From Succinimonas amylolytica DSM 2873 (lineage in GTDB: Bacteria > Pseudomonadota > Gammaproteobacteria > Enterobacterales > Succinivibrionaceae): a stretch of DNA of 52,014 nt. The notes beneath the pieces are model-generated. The model searched no databases and had not been told where the DNA came from. It saw only the letters and a program-made list of their open reading frames with translations. Numbering within the stretch: position 1 is the first letter of the stretch; the number at the start of each line of letters is the position of its first letter. A program made the position numbers and the translations under genes. The stretch covers positions 775,883 through 827,896 of the forward strand of contig NZ_KB899636.1 of the NCBI RefSeq assembly GCF_000378405.1. The letters run 5' to 3'. This document shows, in pieces, positions 48,712 to 52,014 of this stretch.

Positions 48712-49572
48712 TTAATGGAAGTTGAACTCCGATTTGACGTGTTCCTTCATCATATGAATATCATGTTCGGCCCGGGCACGGTCCAGGATGGCCTTGACTG
48801 CCAGATCCACCGGACTGGATTCCCTGTAATCGGCATTGAATATCAGGGATACCCTGTTGCCGCCGCAGGCTATTTTTTCTACCTGTGCCCGAGCCTCCGG
48901 GGAACGTTCGTCAAAAACAGCTACTGAAGAACCTCCGGCACTTGTTAGCACCCGGAAGCAGGGGATGTCAGTGGCTCCGTCCCCGATGTAAAGCATATAG
49001 TGAAAAGGAATTATGCGTTTTTCATCTGGTACGAAAGCATTCACCAGCTCATTATTGCTTTCGTCAAGAACCCCTTTATTAATCCTGAAAAGATACTGGG
49101 TTTTTGAGGTGTAGTTAATAGCAGTTCCCGGCCATACGGCAGTGCCGGAATCATCATATATGAAGCTGGAGGCGAATATTTTTTTAAAATGTCTGGCAAT
49201 TGACGAACCTTCTATAATTTCTCTGGTTCCGGTGGAAATGATGTAGTGAGAGATACTGATATTCTGCTGTCTGCCGTATTCGTTAATGCGTTCAAACCAG
49301 TTTTCCACTCCAGGGAAAAGCTGGATGTTTCTGCCGCAGCTTCGGAGGTAGTCACGGGTAACCCGAATGCCGCATTTTCGGGCTTCTTTCAGCATGGTAA
49401 AGAGGTATCCCAGAGTCTGATCTGTATCCGGGGGGCACTTTCTGGTCATTTCCCAGAAATCCCGGGGATTACGATATCCTAAGGAGGGAATGAAAGAGTA
49501 TTCTTGCATGTTTCCGGGACTGAGTGTTCCGTCGAAGTCATAGGCAATGGCAAAGCTGAAGATGTCGCGCAT
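48712..49572 (-). CDS. HAD-superfamily hydrolase
   Basis: 286 residues. Motif I AYDFDGTLSPGN with the nucleophile Asp, motif II HYIISTGT, motif III Lys in TSKTQYLFRINKG, motif IV YIGDGATDIPCF. A sizeable cap lies between motifs I and II (about 30-110), so a small phosphometabolite is more likely than a protein substrate. AGGAT box before the ATG. Separated from the hydroxyacid dehydrogenase by 127 nt on the same strand; a link with it is not shown. No specific name can be given. Confidence 0.83.
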   Translation of the reverse strand: MRDIFSFAIAYDFDGTLSPGNMQEYSFIPSLGYRNPRDFWEMTRKCPPDTDQTLGYLFTMLKEARKCGIRVTRDYLRSCGRNIQLFPGVENWFERINEYGRQQNISISHYIISTGTREIIEGSSIARHFKKIFASSFIYDDSGTAVWPGTAINYTSKTQYLFRINKGVLDESNNELVNAFVPDEKRIIPFHYMLYIGDGATDIPCFRVLTSAGGSSVAVFDERSPEARAQVEKIACGGNRVSLIFNADYRESSPVDLAVKAILDRARAEHDIHMMKEHVKSEFNFH

Positions 49573-49693
49573 CGAAGTATCCTTGAAGATGTGCTGCGGG
49601 AAAGACTCCTTCCAGTATACATAACCACTTAGCTATCACCGATATTTTTTCTATTTTACCATTTCAAATTTGTTTGCGGGGTGGCTTTTGCTG

Positions 49694-50380
49694 TCAGAAA
49701 AGCCTTATTGGAACGGTAAATGGGGGATCATGTCTGAAGGTCATTCTTTGATTGGACACTGGATGGTAAAAAGTGAGAGACCAGGCATGAAGCTGCAGAT
49801 TAGGAACCATTTCTCTTATTTCCGGAGAGGCATAGAGATGATCTCCGAGAATGGGATGTCCGATTTCTTTCATATGAACTCTGAGCTGATGGGATCTTCC
49901 GGTGAGGGGGTGCAGTCGTACCAGACTGCGGGATTTGTCTGGAGCAGTGAAAACAACGGTGTATTGGGTTATGGCCTCTCTGCCGTTGTTGAAATCCACT
50001 ATCTGATAGGGGCGGTTGGAAAAATCGGTGATCAGTGGAAGTTTGATTACTCCCTCTGGACTTTCTGGTTCTCCGTAAACCCAGGCATAATAGATTTTTG
50101 AAGTACTCCGGTTTTGAAACTGCTTTCCCAGAATTCCGGAGATCTTGCTGTTTTTGGCAACGACCATTATTCCGGAAGTGGCCATATCCAACCGGTGGAC
50201 TGCCTGGGCATCGGGGGCCTCCCGGCGTACTCTGGAGATGATGCTGTCATTATGTCTGGGGTCTCTTCCGGGAACGCTGAGAAGACCGCTAGGCTTATTT
50301 ACCACAATAATGGCATCGTCATTATGAATAATTTCCAGAAACGGTTCCAGAGGAGGGGTGTATATGAATTCGTTCGGCAT
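49694..50380 (-). CDS. rluA: RluA-type pseudouridine synthase
   Basis: 228 residues, AGGAG about 8 nt before the ATG. The core reads IIVVNKPSGLLSVPGRD, then AVHRLDMATSGIMVVAKN with the catalytic Asp, RLHPLTGRSHQLRVHM and HPILGDHLYA. No S4 domain, and the size is close to E. coli RluA (219), which modifies U746 of 23S rRNA and U32 of some tRNAs. The related TruC is the alternative. Confidence 0.9.
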   Translation of the reverse strand: MPNEFIYTPPLEPFLEIIHNDDAIIVVNKPSGLLSVPGRDPRHNDSIISRVRREAPDAQAVHRLDMATSGIMVVAKNSKISGILGKQFQNRSTSKIYYAWVYGEPESPEGVIKLPLITDFSNRPYQIVDFNNGREAITQYTVVFTAPDKSRSLVRLHPLTGRSHQLRVHMKEIGHPILGDHLYASPEIREMVPNLQLHAWSLTFYHPVSNQRMTFRHDPPFTVPIRLF

Positions 50381-50632
50381 GCTGTAATCTCCTGTCGAAG
50401 AGGTATTATATCAGAGGCTTCTGGTGATTCCGGCATTGACTTTTCAGAAGCCTGCAGAGTTTCTGGTATCCTGTGCTCCGAAAATACCCGCGTAATCAGT
50501 GTATAATGCAGGCAGTGATTTTAGTCTGGGCGGGCTGTCTCCGTCGAACCGGTTCTGGATGCGGGACTTTTCGGCACAGGCGGGATAAGGAAAAATCGAA
50601 CCCTGAAACATTTCTTTGAGAGAGAATTATTG

Positions 50633-51592
50633 ATGTCGGTACTTCAGATTACAGGTTACGGCGGAGTCAACAAGCTGTCATTCACGGAGGACTGGCCCCT
50701 GCCTCCGCCGGGAGATGATCAAGTAAGAGTAAAAGTGCTCGCAGCCGGTGTAAATGTTATTGATACTAAAATCCGACAGGGAACCAGTTTTGCAGCTAAA
50801 AGCCGTGGAGAACGTTTTCCCTGGGTGATTGGTTTTGACATGGCCGGAGAGATTGTCAGAGGGCGGCAGGATTTCAGAAAAGGAGAGCTGGTTGCAGGTT
50901 TGGTAGGCTTCCCTATGGATGGCGGAGCCTACAGTTCAGAGAATAATTTTAAACTTGCCGAACTTGTGAAAATTCCCAAAGGCTGTTCTGTTAAGGCGGC
51001 AGGAGCGTTACCCTTGGCCGGACTTACTGCTTATCAGGCTCTTTTTGATGTTGGTCGTCTCAAGGCCGGTGAAAGCGTGGTGATTTCCGGTGCTTCCGGC
51101 GGTGTGGGGCATCTGGCGGTACAGCTGGCCAAAAGAGCCGGTGCCAGAGTTCTGGCCATCTGCTCGGAGAAAAATTTTGATTTTGTCAAGGATCTGGGGG
51201 CTGATGAAGTGGAATCATACGAGGAGGATTCCTATATGCACTGGCAGAGTGAGGCCGATATGGTGCTGGATCTTATCGGAGGTCAGAGCGGTATCAACTG
51301 TCTTTCGCTTCTGAAAATCAAATCGCGGATGGTATCAGTGCCCACGGTTACCTATCAATCAGTGAAGCTGGCAGCTTCCAATCTTTCCTCGGAGGTTCTG
51401 GGCATGGTGGTCAAGCCCAACAACGAACAGCTCAGAAATCTTTTGGATATGCTGTCCCGTGGGGAGCTCAGGGTTCATATTTCGGAAAGTTTTTATCTGA
51501 GAGACGGCATCCGGGCTCATTCGGTTATTGGAAACGGTCATGCAGTGGGAAAGCTAATTCTGCTTCCTAACGGCATTGTCAGGGAGGTCTGA
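50633..51592 (+). CDS. Zinc-free quinone oxidoreductase-like (MDR family) enzyme
   Basis: 319 residues from the ATG at 50633, with GAGAGAG upstream; the TTG at 50630 is less likely. Medium-chain reductase fold: VKVLAAGVNVIDTKIRQG, then FPWVIGFDMAGEI, AGALPLAGLTAYQALFDVG and the NADPH-binding GASGGVGHLAVQLAKRAGARVLAI. The Cys/His zinc set of alcohol dehydrogenases is absent, as in quinone oxidoreductases. It likely reduces quinones or unsaturated carbonyls using NADPH. Stands alone, next to a truncated transposase. Confidence 0.88.
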   Translation: MSVLQITGYGGVNKLSFTEDWPLPPPGDDQVRVKVLAAGVNVIDTKIRQGTSFAAKSRGERFPWVIGFDMAGEIVRGRQDFRKGELVAGLVGFPMDGGAYSSENNFKLAELVKIPKGCSVKAAGALPLAGLTAYQALFDVGRLKAGESVVISGASGGVGHLAVQLAKRAGARVLAICSEKNFDFVKDLGADEVESYEEDSYMHWQSEADMVLDLIGGQSGINCLSLLKIKSRMVSVPTVTYQSVKLAASNLSSEVLGMVVKPNNEQLRNLLDMLSRGELRVHISESFYLRDGIRAHSVIGNGHAVGKLILLPNGIVREV

Positions 51593-51639
51593 TTTCGTTG
51601 TAGTATATGGCTTAACTAGAACTTTCCCAAATCGTAATA

Positions 51640-52014
51640 CTATACATTCTTTTTTGGTCTGCCAGGAGATCTTTTAGTTGGTACTTCATCTTGTGGTAAA
51701 AGAGACAACTTTTGAAGTACCTTAACCTGAGACGGATTCATATTTATAAGTTGCCAATCACCCGAGTTAATTCTGGCTTGCTTAGCTCTTTTTAAAATTG
51801 ACATGATTTTTTTATAGGTAAAAGTGTTCAGTAATTCAGCCTTATCAAATTTGTTAATCAATTTAAATGATAGAACAGTTGACAGGAAATTGCAGAATTC
51901 ACTTCCTATGATTGAGTAATCATCATGCACTCTGGTTTCATCAAACAGACACGCATTTTTATAGAATCTCATTACAATTTCGATTTGCCACCTTTCTTTA
52001 TAGATTTTGTAAAC
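51640..52014 (-). CDS. IS4-like transposase, C-terminal part (cut by window end)
   Basis: The last 124 residues are inside the window; the N-terminal part lies to the right. The sequence starts with YKERWQIE, the YxxRWxIE motif carrying the third catalytic residue, then VHDDYSIIGSEFCNFL and a helical tail. It ends with a basic AT-hook-like GRPKKN. It shares the E-region/TRVH layout with the complete transposase at 9631-11514 but is a different, diverged protein. The left end of its element should lie between 51593 and 51639; I could not define the repeat because the right end is out of view. Confidence 0.85.
   Translation of the reverse strand, partial: VYKIYKERWQIEIVMRFYKNACLFDETRVHDDYSIIGSEFCNFLSTVLSFKLINKFDKAELLNTFTYKKIMSILKRAKQARINSGDWQLINMNPSQVKVLQKLSLLPQDEVPTKRSPGRPKKNV

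Overview
The window reads as a chromosomal segment of a gammaproteobacterium. The gene order relA, pyrG, eno, ftsB, ispD, ispF, surE, yqaA, nlpD, mutS, pncC, recA, recX, alaS, csrA, tRNA-Ser, tRNA-Arg is the classic gammaproteobacterial block. dnaB-alr and prfB-lysS, also typical pairs, follow it. Base composition is moderate in the core and clearly AT-rich in parts of the left arm. My best guess is an anaerobic, gut-type member near Aeromonadales/Succinivibrionaceae. This is inferred from the missing rpoS and from the Clostridia-like recombinase cassette, and is not proven by a marker.

Left arm, 1 to about 12.75 kb, is accessory DNA. It holds an AT-rich gene for an 857-residue protein whose C-terminal third is an IS256/Mutator-type transposase domain with two of three catalytic acidic residues replaced. 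Next is a small SHOCT-like protein followed by three consecutive serine-recombinase genes. A divergent pair follows: an unrecognised 181-residue protein and a PD-(D/E)XK-like nuclease. Then comes a DUF1349 protein, and a 2.18 kb IS4/IS1634-like insertion sequence whose 24-nt terminal inverted repeats and 5-bp target duplication can be read directly; it sits in a decayed flagellin fragment. A small zinc-ribbon ORF ends the arm. Two 105-nt direct repeats (about 82% identical, no gaps) bracket the DUF1349-to-zinc-ribbon part.

The core starts at 12.76 kb with an Rrf2-type regulator divergent from an exported flavodoxin. It continues with relA (stringent response), convergent gltS, a small secreted Cys-rich protein, pyrG and eno. 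The envelope/isoprenoid cluster ftsB-ispD-ispF-surE-yqaA-nlpD follows, meeting convergent mutS with no rpoS between them. Then pncC, recA-terminator-recX, alaS with a palindromic leader, csrA, a small secreted protein, and a tRNA cluster (Ser-GCT, Arg-ACG twice) behind a near-consensus promoter with a GC-rich discriminator.

The right part carries dnaB, alr, a small membrane protein, nadC, prfB (with the programmed +1 frameshift), lysS and dapA. A tightly overlapping operon trmB-amgK-murU-djlA links cell-wall sugar recycling with a tRNA methyltransferase and a J-domain co-chaperone. A hydroxyacid dehydrogenase, a HAD hydrolase, an RluA pseudouridine synthase and a quinone-oxidoreductase-like enzyme follow. 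A second IS4-like transposase, cut by the window end, closes the window.

The best candidates for something undescribed are the catalytically substituted transposase-derived protein (311-2884), the nuclease/unknown pair carried beside the recombinase triplet (7097-8219), and the 105-nt repeat family.
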